Shown here in pieces: positions 34,795 to 42,471 of a stretch of 64,000 nt of DNA. Within the stretch, counting starts at the first letter, position 1. The number at the start of each line of letters is the position of its first letter. A program made the translations under genes and the position numbers. This stretch comes from Pedosphaera parvula Ellin514. GTDB lineage: Bacteria; Verrucomicrobiota; Verrucomicrobiia; Limisphaerales; Pedosphaeraceae. The stretch lies in contig NZ_ABOX02000013.1 in NCBI RefSeq assembly GCF_000172555.1, positions 90,474 to 154,473 of the forward strand, given 5' to 3'. The notes under the pieces were generated by a model, which worked only from the letters and a program-made list of their open reading frames with translations, was not told where the DNA came from and searched no databases.

Positions 34795-37119
34795 TTATTT
34801 TACAACCCGGAGAACCACCTTTTGCAAATCTACATCGCGGGAGGAATTGCCGACCATGATTTCAAACTCGCCCGGCTCGACGACGTATTTCATGTTCACG
34901 TCGTAAAAGGCCAGCGATTCCGGCGTGAGGTCAAGCGACACGGTTTTCGTTTCTCCCGGCGCCAGGGTAATTTTCTGAAAGACTTTCAATTCCTTCACCG
35001 GCCGCGTCACCGAGCTGATGAGATCGCGGACATAGACTTGAACCACTTCCGTCCCGGCGCGTTTGCCAGCGTTAGTCACGTCCACCGAAACGTGCGTCGA
35101 GCCGGTGCGGGAAATGATTTTTTTGGCGAGCCGGACATTTTTGAAGGTGAACTTCGTGTAGCTCAAGCCGAAGCCGAACGGAAACAAGGGCGTGGCTTCG
35201 TCCCACAAAAACCCGCGCCGCGCCGACGGCTTGTGGTTGTAAAACACCGGCAACTGGCCGACGGAACGCGGAATCGAGATCGGCAGCTTGCCGCCGGGAT
35301 TGTGGTCGCCGAACAAAACCGCGGCAACTGCGCTGCCGCATTCCTGGCCAAGATACCAGCATTCCAAAATCGCCGGAACATTCTGTGCGACGTGATTAAT
35401 CGCCAGCGGACGGCCATTGAACACGAGCGCGACAACCGGCTTTCCCGTGGCAAGCAGCGCCCTGATGAGTTCGTCCTGATGGCCGATCAAATCGAGGCTC
35501 GTGCGGTCGCCCATGTGCTTGAGACTCCACGCCTCGCGCGAGGTTTGCTCGTTGCCGCCGATGGCAACAATGACGACATCCGCCGACCACGCGACTTTCA
35601 CCGCCTCGTCAATCTGTTTCCGATCTTCCGCCGGATCGCTCGCCAGAACTTCGTCCTGCTGCCACGAGCCGCCAACGGTGATTTTACAGCCCTCGGCGTG
35701 AACCACTTTCACTGCGCCCCCGAGCCGCGCCTTGATGCCATCCAGCACGGTGACATTGTGCGCGGGCACGCCGCTGTAACCACCGAGCAGGCTGCGATTG
35801 GCATTCGGGCCAATGACGGCAACGGTTTTCAACTTCGCCGGATTCAGCGGCAGCAGATCATTTTCGTTCTTCAGCAGCGTGATGGTTTCGCGCGCGGCTT
35901 CGCTGGCCAGTTCGCGGTGCACCTCGCAGCCGACCACACGCGCGGCTTCTTCCGGATCCACATACGGATCGTCGAACAGGCCCATTTTGAATTTCCAGAG
36001 CAGCATCGGCGCGATGAGTTCATCCAGCTCGGTCTCGTGCAGAACCTTTTTGCGAACCAGTTCAACCAGATGCCGGTAACAATCCGGCTCGGGAAACTCA
36101 ATGTTGACACCGGCCTTGACCGCCAGCACGCAGGCCTCCTTTTTATCCGCCGCCACATGGTGGCCGTGCGAATCCGGGCGATGGCTGAGTTCCCAGATCG
36201 CGTAATAATCCGAGACGACAAAACCTTTGAAGCCCCATTCCTTCCGCAGCACATCCCGCAGCAGCCAGCGGCTGGCGTGAGAAGGCACACCGTCTATTTC
36301 GTTGTAACTGGCCATCACGCTGATCGCACCGCCCTTTTTCAGGCAGTCGCGGAACGGATGGAGAAAAGTTTCGCGCAGCAGCCGTTCGGAGACATTCACT
36401 GGCGCGCAGTTTTGGCCGGATTCCGGCTGGCCATGCGCGGCAAAATGTTTCAGCGTGGCGATGACGTGCTTTTTGTCCTTGAACGACGCATCGCCTTGAA
36501 AACCGCGAACGGCGGCGATGCCGAGTTGCGTGTTGAGAAACGGGTCTTCGCCGTAGGTCTCCTCGACGCGTCCCCAACGGGCGTCGCGTGCCACGTCCAC
36601 CACCGGCGTGAGGGCCTGATGCCCGCCGCGCACACGGGTTTCGTGGGCCGTCATTGCGTAAAGTTTTTCCACGAGCGCGGGATTGAACGTCGCGCCGAGG
36701 CCGATGGGCTGCGGAAAACTCGTGCCGTCCCTGGCCGCGTGACCATGGAGACATTCCTCGTGAAACATCACGGGAATGCCCAGGCGGGAATGTTCGAGGA
36801 AAAATTTCTGGATGGCGTTGGTGAGTTCCGCCATGCCGCGCGCCGTCTTGCCGTTCGCTGGCGTCGCCGGATCGCTGCCGGCGTCGCTCGGGCGTCCGAC
36901 CTGGCCGAGGCCGTGACCTTTCTTGAACGCGGCCTTTGCCTTCGCAGGATCAAAATTGCCATTCCCATCCAGCAGCTTCGCGGCCTTTTCCTGCCAGACG
37001 CACATCATCTGCGCGGCTTTCTCCTCGAGCGTCATGCGAGCGAGCAAATCTTTGACGCGCCGGGCGGCGACGACGCGCGGGTTCTTGTAGTCAGGGATTT
37101 TCGGGCTGGGCTTGGTCAT
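34795..37119 (-). CDS. GH3 beta-xylosidase / beta-glucosidase
   Basis: A 774-residue enzyme with the three GH3 parts: TIM-like domain (about 20-370), alpha/beta sandwich (about 400-610), and C-terminal fibronectin III-like domain (about 660-765). The nucleophile is Asp304 in GFVVSDYY; the substrate-binding KHFAAHG and RDARWGRVEETYGEDP are intact. No signal peptide is visible, so it is probably cytoplasmic and acts on oligomers brought in by the adjacent symporter. It is first of the unit GH3-symporter-GH10, with a candidate promoter and operators just upstream. Confidence 0.93.
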   Translation of the reverse strand: MTKPSPKIPDYKNPRVVAARRVKDLLARMTLEEKAAQMMCVWQEKAAKLLDGNGNFDPAKAKAAFKKGHGLGQVGRPSDAGSDPATPANGKTARGMAELTNAIQKFFLEHSRLGIPVMFHEECLHGHAARDGTSFPQPIGLGATFNPALVEKLYAMTAHETRVRGGHQALTPVVDVARDARWGRVEETYGEDPFLNTQLGIAAVRGFQGDASFKDKKHVIATLKHFAAHGQPESGQNCAPVNVSERLLRETFLHPFRDCLKKGGAISVMASYNEIDGVPSHASRWLLRDVLRKEWGFKGFVVSDYYAIWELSHRPDSHGHHVAADKKEACVLAVKAGVNIEFPEPDCYRHLVELVRKKVLHETELDELIAPMLLWKFKMGLFDDPYVDPEEAARVVGCEVHRELASEAARETITLLKNENDLLPLNPAKLKTVAVIGPNANRSLLGGYSGVPAHNVTVLDGIKARLGGAVKVVHAEGCKITVGGSWQQDEVLASDPAEDRKQIDEAVKVAWSADVVIVAIGGNEQTSREAWSLKHMGDRTSLDLIGHQDELIRALLATGKPVVALVFNGRPLAINHVAQNVPAILECWYLGQECGSAVAAVLFGDHNPGGKLPISIPRSVGQLPVFYNHKPSARRGFLWDEATPLFPFGFGLSYTKFTFKNVRLAKKIISRTGSTHVSVDVTNAGKRAGTEVVQVYVRDLISSVTRPVKELKVFQKITLAPGETKTVSLDLTPESLAFYDVNMKYVVEPGEFEIMVGNSSRDVDLQKVVLRVVK

Positions 37120-37148
37120 GGCAATTCGTTGCGCGTTAAATGTTGTTT

Positions 37149-37200
37149 GATATTCCCAATATCATAGCAGCCCGCCGGGAGTGGTGACATACGACATATG
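37149..37200 (-). promoter_or_regulatory. Candidate GH3 promoter with two overlapping operator-like sites
   Basis: Reading on minus, TATGAT (plus 37161-37166) is a good -10 with a poor -35 (TGTCAC) at 17 bp. The dyad GATATT-CCC-AATATC (37149-37163) covers the -10/start region, as a repressor operator would. An 18-bp element (37183-37200) lies over the -35 and matches 14 of 18 bases of a site at 45754-45771. A weak -35 covered by a shared element suggests activation. All assignments are inferred from sequence. Confidence 0.4.
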
Positions 37201-37317
37201 GTGGATTTGCGTTGACGCAGTCGCCGTAGGGAAAAATTTCGCAAATGAACCTGGATGGCACGATTGGCCCGCCTGTGAGCCAACGCGGACAGTGCTATCT
37301 CTAAGAAAACAAACTCG

Positions 37318-37332
37318 CAGGCGGGACGCCTG
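37318..37332 (-). terminator. Possible terminator or REP-like palindrome after the regulator gene
   Basis: CAGGCG-GGA-CGCCTG forms a 6-bp stem. On minus it follows the response-regulator stop and is trailed by a T-rich tract (TTTGTTTTC) after 4 nt. A second GCCTG-containing arm at about 37269-37275 could pair with it instead. Confidence 0.35.
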
Positions 37333-37337
37333 GGCCA

Positions 37338-38018
37338 CTAATTTTTGGGCAGAGAACGCAGGTATTTGGCGGCTGCCTCCGTGCGGCAGCGGACGTGCAG
37401 TTTTTCGTAGATGTGCATCAGGTGGGTGCGCACGGTGGTGAAACTGATGTTCAGCTTGGAACCGATTTCCTTGTTGGAAAGTCCCTCGGCCAATAATGCG
37501 AGAATTTCCTGCTCGCGCCCGGAGAGCTGGCCGGTTTCGTCCTTCTCTGGCGTGTCCGCAATAAAGGAACGCACGACCATGCGGGCGATTTCACTGGTCA
37601 TGGGCGCTCCACCCGCACGAACCTCGGCGATGGCTTCAAGGATTTCCTTGTCGTCGGAACGTTTCAAAACATATCCGCACGCGCCGGCCTTCAGCGCTTG
37701 AAAGATCATCTTGGTATCCTTATAGACGGTGAGCATGATGACCTGCAGGTTGGGCAGCTTCTCGCGTAATCGCGCGGTGCAGACAATGCCGGATTCGCCG
37801 GGGAGATGAATATCCATCAGCACTACATCGGGGTTTAGCGACGGGATTTTCACGAGCGCCTCCTCGGCTGAACCGCAGGCGCACACGCAGCGGTTGCCAG
37901 GCGCGCCAGCAACGAACTCGGCCAGATACTGGCGCAAGGTCGCGTTGTCCTCGACGATGGCAATTTTGGTGCTCACATCAGCATGCTCCGGCAATAGTCT
38001 GGTTGATTCGGTTAACAT
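37338..38018 (-). CDS. NarL/FixJ-type response regulator
   Basis: A 226-residue regulator with a receiver domain (phospho-acceptor Asp69 in VVLMDIHLPG, Thr in IMLTVYKD, Lys in YVLKRSDD) and a C-terminal LuxR helix-turn-helix (LSGREQEILALLAEGLSNKEIG). A start at the GTG near residue 15 is possible. It sits inside the xylan locus between the GH3 unit and the acetylesterase. The LiaS/NarX-type kinase at 45945-49349 is the only matching kinase class nearby, so it is the probable partner. Confidence 0.9.
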   Translation of the reverse strand: MLTESTRLLPEHADVSTKIAIVEDNATLRQYLAEFVAGAPGNRCVCACGSAEEALVKIPSLNPDVVLMDIHLPGESGIVCTARLREKLPNLQVIMLTVYKDTKMIFQALKAGACGYVLKRSDDKEILEAIAEVRAGGAPMTSEIARMVVRSFIADTPEKDETGQLSGREQEILALLAEGLSNKEIGSKLNISFTTVRTHLMHIYEKLHVRCRTEAAAKYLRSLPKN

Positions 38019-38068
38019 GGGAATTTAATCTACGGCGTTTGGTAAATCAATGTTTCAGGCGTAGCTGA

Positions 38069-40009
38069 TCACTCGTCTGTGCGGAATGGAACAGCGGGGA
38101 GACCCGCACCGTTGAATAGCGTGGCGACTGGGTTTGCCTGCCAGGCATAACGGGCGGCTTTGGGACTCAGCACTTTGCGCGAGGAAACAATCACTGTGTC
38201 ACCTTCAATCTTGGCGTCGGCCCAACACCATTTGTGATCTTCACCTGCGATGGCGAACTCGCCGAGTTTGTCACCCTTCACAACGAGGCCGCCGTCGGTA
38301 TTCTTGAAGTGGAGCTTGAGCGCGCCGGGAATCTTTTCAACATGATCAAACGTGGGGCCGGCGAATGGTACTTTAATTCCGTGGTGATTCGCCAGCGCGC
38401 ACAGCGCGAGCCGTTCGCCGACTTCCTTCTTGTCCACGGGGTGAATGTCATTGGCATTGCCGACATCAATGGCGAGGGCGAGTCCAGAATTTGTCACAGT
38501 GCGGGCTGTGAAGGCCTGGGCCTCTCGTAACTCGGCCCACGCATCGTCGCCAGGTGCATCGCGGTGCTGCATGAACGCGGCAAGACTCACGATATAGAAT
38601 GGAAAATCCCCCTGTCCGAAAGTTTTCCGCCAGTCGGCGATCATGGCCGGAAGCAAGGTGCGATATTGTTTGGCACGATCAGTGTTGGCCTCACCTTGAT
38701 ACCAGAGAGCACCGCTGATCGCTAACGGCGCAACCGGTGCAATCATGCCGTCGTACAACACGGAGGGCATCGTCGGCCAGTTCTCAAAACCAAGCGGCAA
38801 CGGATGCGGCGGACGTGCATCCACGCTGAGTTTGCCTTTCCATTCACCGGCGAGCGGGATTTCCGTCTTATCGCCCAGCACGAGTTTGAGCTGTTTGGGA
38901 TCGGACTTGAAGCCGCCATCGGGTTTTGTCTTGAACACGCGCACAGTCACAACGTTTGTGCCGGGTTTGAGAATGCCGTCGCCAATGGAGTAAGCACGCG
39001 GGTTCTCGACCCAGGCGCTGGCACCGGTCCAACGACCGTTGATCTGTGTGGTGTCCATGCGTTCGATGACGCCGAGAAAAATTTTTGCAGAACCCGCCGG
39101 AAGCGGATCGGGCAGGGTGACAGTCTTGCGGAAGTAGCAAAGGGCGGGCATCTCAGAAACACCGAGTTCGCTGAACCCGCCGGGAATCGTCACAGTTTTC
39201 CAGTCGTGCTCGTCGAGATCCGGCGCGGCCCATGCGTTGTCCTTCTGGCCGGCGTCGAACTCATCATACCAGTGGGAGATGTAATTACCGTATGGCGGGG
39301 CACCCCGCTCGCGGAGCCGATCCACTTCCGCGAGCGGGGTATTAAAATCCTTGAGCGGTCGCAGCCCTTCTGCGCTGGTCCACGACTCCGCCGGCGTGCC
39401 GCCCCAGCAATCCTTGATGAGGCCGATGGGAATGTTGGTTTCGCTTTGGATCTTTCGCGCGAAGAAGTAACCGATGGCTGAAACGCCGCCGTTCTCAGTG
39501 ACCGTCTGCGGCGTGCAAACGCTCCAGGCGCCTTGCACGGTTGATGCCGGTGCGTAAGCGGGTTGTTGTTTGACTGTGAACAAGCGGAGGTTCGGATGGT
39601 TGGCGGCTTTGATTTCGGCATCGCCGTTTCGCGCGCGGCTCAACGGAAATTCCATGTTTGATTGTCCGCCGCAAAGCCAGACATCACCGACGAGAATGTT
39701 GGTGAACACCACTGTCTGCGAGCCGGCAACTCGAAGCGTGAGCGAATGGCTTGATGCCGGCGGCAATAGGTGCACCGACCAGCGACCGTCGGTGCCCGCC
39801 GTGGCAGTGGCGGTTTGACCAGCGAGTTCAACACGGACGTTTTCACCGGCTTTGGTCCAGCCCCAGATCGTGTTTGTCTTGCCGCGTTGAATCACCATGT
39901 TGTCGCCGAACATCGGACTGACGAAGGGCTGCGCAGTTTGGTTGACGGCATGAGCCGCATTCAGGACAAGACAGGTGAGGACTAAACTAACGATGAGTTT
40001 GTGACGCAT
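38069..40009 (-). CDS. SGNH carbohydrate acetylesterase (sialate O-acetylesterase family)
   Basis: A 646-residue secreted protein with signal peptide (LIVSLVLTCLVLNAAHA). The N-terminal beta domain (PMFGDNMVIQRGKTNTIWGW) and SGNH core are typical: nucleophile block WLCGGQSNMEFPL, WYQGEANTDRAKQYRTLLPA, and a Ca-terminal Asp-His segment near GNANDIHPVDKKEVG. A jelly-roll-like insertion (residues about 240-350) splits the core, as in this family. In this locus it most likely removes acetyl groups from xylan. It is downstream of GH30 with a 51-nt gap. Confidence 0.87.
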   Translation of the reverse strand: MRHKLIVSLVLTCLVLNAAHAVNQTAQPFVSPMFGDNMVIQRGKTNTIWGWTKAGENVRVELAGQTATATAGTDGRWSVHLLPPASSHSLTLRVAGSQTVVFTNILVGDVWLCGGQSNMEFPLSRARNGDAEIKAANHPNLRLFTVKQQPAYAPASTVQGAWSVCTPQTVTENGGVSAIGYFFARKIQSETNIPIGLIKDCWGGTPAESWTSAEGLRPLKDFNTPLAEVDRLRERGAPPYGNYISHWYDEFDAGQKDNAWAAPDLDEHDWKTVTIPGGFSELGVSEMPALCYFRKTVTLPDPLPAGSAKIFLGVIERMDTTQINGRWTGASAWVENPRAYSIGDGILKPGTNVVTVRVFKTKPDGGFKSDPKQLKLVLGDKTEIPLAGEWKGKLSVDARPPHPLPLGFENWPTMPSVLYDGMIAPVAPLAISGALWYQGEANTDRAKQYRTLLPAMIADWRKTFGQGDFPFYIVSLAAFMQHRDAPGDDAWAELREAQAFTARTVTNSGLALAIDVGNANDIHPVDKKEVGERLALCALANHHGIKVPFAGPTFDHVEKIPGALKLHFKNTDGGLVVKGDKLGEFAIAGEDHKWCWADAKIEGDTVIVSSRKVLSPKAARYAWQANPVATLFNGAGLPAVPFRTDE

Positions 40010-40060
40010 ATTTCAATCAACATTATTTTTCACAGCATCGGGTCAAACGCCCACACCAAC

Positions 40061-42283
40061 TCACGGCCCAAGCTGTAGGCGGTAAAAGCGTTGCGGATTG
40101 GTATTTGTGATGGTGATGGTGAGCGGCATTGTCGCTGGCGTGTTGGTCACGAGGGGCTGCCAGTCGGTCAGATTCGTCGTGGACCAAAGTGTGTAGTCCG
40201 GCCCAAGTGAGCCGGTAATCCCGAGGCTGACCTGCGTTTCAGCAACGGCGATGGAACGGATGCCGGGCGGACTCAGCGCGCTGACAGTAAGAACAAAGTT
40301 GTTGGTCGCGGCAAGCGGCGGTGTGCCATTGTCAGTGACGCGAACACTGACAGGGTTGGTGGAGTTTTGCTGGCTCACGAGCGGACGCCACGAGAAGACA
40401 CCATTGGAAGGATTTAGTGCCGAGTTGCCCGGGCCATTGAGTAGGGTGTAGGTCAGAGTTTGCGGTGGTACATCAGGATCGGTGGCAGTATTGGTAATGG
40501 TCAGACTCGCGCCGGCGGCGATCGTGGCATCAGCTATGGGAACCAAAACTGGTGCTTCGTTCACGTTGCCGGGTACGGCACGGCCGACGAAGGTCACAAT
40601 GCTTAATGGCGCGATGGAGTTCGTGAACGACAAGCCGCTGACGACGAACGGCGTCTGGCTGGAAAGCGACAGCGTCGCGGAGGTGACCCAGGCCGTGAGG
40701 TTGGTGGTGGTGAAGCCGGCCAGATTGAATACCTGCGAGACGGTGGTGGCACCGGAGTTGATGGCGACGATGGCGAAGTTGCCGTTGGTTGGATCCTTAT
40801 AGGCGCTGATTTGCACCGGGCCGGCATTGCTGACGCCGATGCGGTAAAAATTCGGGCGCACGAAGCGGCTGAAGTTGCCGAGCGCATACATGCGTTTGGC
40901 AGGATTCCCGGAACTGTCGGTCAGCCCTTGATTGTCGCTGCCTCCGGTGCCCGAGATGAGCCACCAAAAATGCCAGGCGTTGACCTGCGCCACGGTTATG
41001 AATTGGTGGATGCGTCCCGCCCAATAGACGGCGTTGGTGATGCTGCCATCAAAACTGTCGCCCGTTGAGACCTCAGTTTCCCATAATGCTTTGCCATAGT
41101 TATTTAAGGCAACGGGTGGAGCGGTAGCGCCGGTTTGGAAATTCGGCCCGTCATAATTGTGATTCGCCACGATTCCTATGAGTGGCGCGACCGCGGCATC
41201 ATTCATGGTTGGGGTGTGCAAGCTCGTGTTCGGCCAATGGATGCTTTCGGGCAGCATGATTTTGGTTGCGGCGACGTTGCTCGCAGTGAGCGCAGCGGAG
41301 AGATACGGGATGAAGTCGTGGAATTGCTGGCCGGTCCAGACGCAGGATTCGTAATTTGTGGTGTCCGTGTCGGGTTCGTTCTGCACGGAAAGCGCATAGA
41401 GGTTAATGCCGTAAGTGGCCTGCATCTTGACGACGTAGCCAGCGAGTTGGTTCGCATAGGCCTGATAGTTGGCGGCATTGCCGATGAATGGGCCGCCGTT
41501 GACGCTGATGACTCCGTCGGCATTGGCGGATTTGAATGATGTTTGCGGGCTCCAGGGCGAGCTCCACACACGCGCGCCGCGGGCCTGGGCCATTTGCATG
41601 ATGCTATTTTCGATGGTTGTGGCACCGGGCGCAATTCGTGTCCGCAACAAGGAAAGTCCGATGCCGGTGTTGGTGGAAAAAAACATGTCCTCTTGTGCCG
41701 TCGTCAAACTACTGCGCCAGGCAGAGGACGCGCCGAAGCCATCAATGCGCTGGAATGTATTGGTCCAATTCACTGTGGATTGTGCGGTTATATTACTGGT
41801 GTTCTGTGATTCAACCAAAAGGTCGTCCAGAAAATAGGCGGCATTGGCGCTGTTGGGAACCTCTGCATACAAAACCAGTGAAGTGAGGCTGCCGGAATAA
41901 TCAAAGCTGAACTGCCCCGAAAGCTGCGTCCAACCATTCGTGGATACGGAACCGGAAGCGACTGCCGAGTAGGCTGTCCCGCCGCCATCCACCTTTTGCA
42001 TGGTCAATTGCATGGTCTGGTTCGTTCCGCTGACGAGCCGCAGCCACGCGGAAATGTTGTAGGTTTGACCGGCTTGGAATGCACCTTTAAATGATTGGGC
42101 TATCCCCATGTAGCTGGCCGTTCGGTTTGTCACCAGGGCGGCATAGGAGCCGGAGTGAACCTGGCTCGTCTGCGCGGAAATAACGGGCGAGCCGAAAGCA
42201 AACCATCCGGTGGTATTGCCGGTTTCAAATCCGGAGTTTGTCGCGAGATTTTGTGCCGACGCGATCCCAGCCTGAAGAAACAC
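40061..42283 (-). CDS. GH30 xylanase with N-terminal binding module and FYRL tail
   Basis: 740 residues from the GTG at 42283. The order is a CBM4/9-like sandwich (about 12-160), the GH30 barrel plus beta domain (about 170-570) with acid/base Glu303 in LSVQNEPDTD and nucleophile Glu404 in LWETEVS, a cadherin/He-PIG-like domain (about 575-665), and a C-terminal module ending PQRFYRLQLGP. The GTG leaves only ten residues before SAQ, too short for a signal. In-frame translation upstream supplies an ideal one (NWFLIGTALVIGVFLQAGIASA) but offers no ATG, GTG or TTG, only ATT at 42367. An ATG at 42383 lies one base out of frame. The true 5' end is therefore damaged or unusual. Likely a glucuronoxylanase. 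Confidence 0.88.
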   Translation of the reverse strand: MFLQAGIASAQNLATNSGFETGNTTGWFAFGSPVISAQTSQVHSGSYAALVTNRTASYMGIAQSFKGAFQAGQTYNISAWLRLVSGTNQTMQLTMQKVDGGGTAYSAVASGSVSTNGWTQLSGQFSFDYSGSLTSLVLYAEVPNSANAAYFLDDLLVESQNTSNITAQSTVNWTNTFQRIDGFGASSAWRSSLTTAQEDMFFSTNTGIGLSLLRTRIAPGATTIENSIMQMAQARGARVWSSPWSPQTSFKSANADGVISVNGGPFIGNAANYQAYANQLAGYVVKMQATYGINLYALSVQNEPDTDTTNYESCVWTGQQFHDFIPYLSAALTASNVAATKIMLPESIHWPNTSLHTPTMNDAAVAPLIGIVANHNYDGPNFQTGATAPPVALNNYGKALWETEVSTGDSFDGSITNAVYWAGRIHQFITVAQVNAWHFWWLISGTGGSDNQGLTDSSGNPAKRMYALGNFSRFVRPNFYRIGVSNAGPVQISAYKDPTNGNFAIVAINSGATTVSQVFNLAGFTTTNLTAWVTSATLSLSSQTPFVVSGLSFTNSIAPLSIVTFVGRAVPGNVNEAPVLVPIADATIAAGASLTITNTATDPDVPPQTLTYTLLNGPGNSALNPSNGVFSWRPLVSQQNSTNPVSVRVTDNGTPPLAATNNFVLTVSALSPPGIRSIAVAETQVSLGITGSLGPDYTLWSTTNLTDWQPLVTNTPATMPLTITITNTNPQRFYRLQLGP

Positions 42284-42407
42284 TCCGATGACGAGTGCGG
42301 TTCCGATGAGGAACCAGTTTCCTTTTGAGGAATGGGTGACTGATGGTTTCCGATTACTTTTGAAAATGTTTAAGCCCTTTCATTTAAATTCATCTTCTGC
42401 CTTTGTG

Positions 42408-42441
42408 AAAAACTCCGCGCAACCAAGGGCTGCGCGGAGTT
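42408..42441 (-). terminator. Strong Rho-independent terminator after the 766-residue gene
   Basis: Perfect 11-nt arms (AACTCCGCGCA at 42411-42421 and TGCGCGGAGTT at 42431-42441) around a 9-nt loop; on minus the stem runs into TTTTT. It lies 30 nt after the stop at 42472 and separates that unit from GH30. Confidence 0.85.
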
Positions 42442-42471
42442 GCGATCTAGATCAAACACCGAAACGCCGGC

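Noticed and set aside
34822..37167. Plus-strand open frame of 781 codons
   Set aside because: Exactly antisense to the GH3 gene, with a translation rich in Arg, His, Gln and Phe and no domain; an effect of codon bias in GC-rich DNA.
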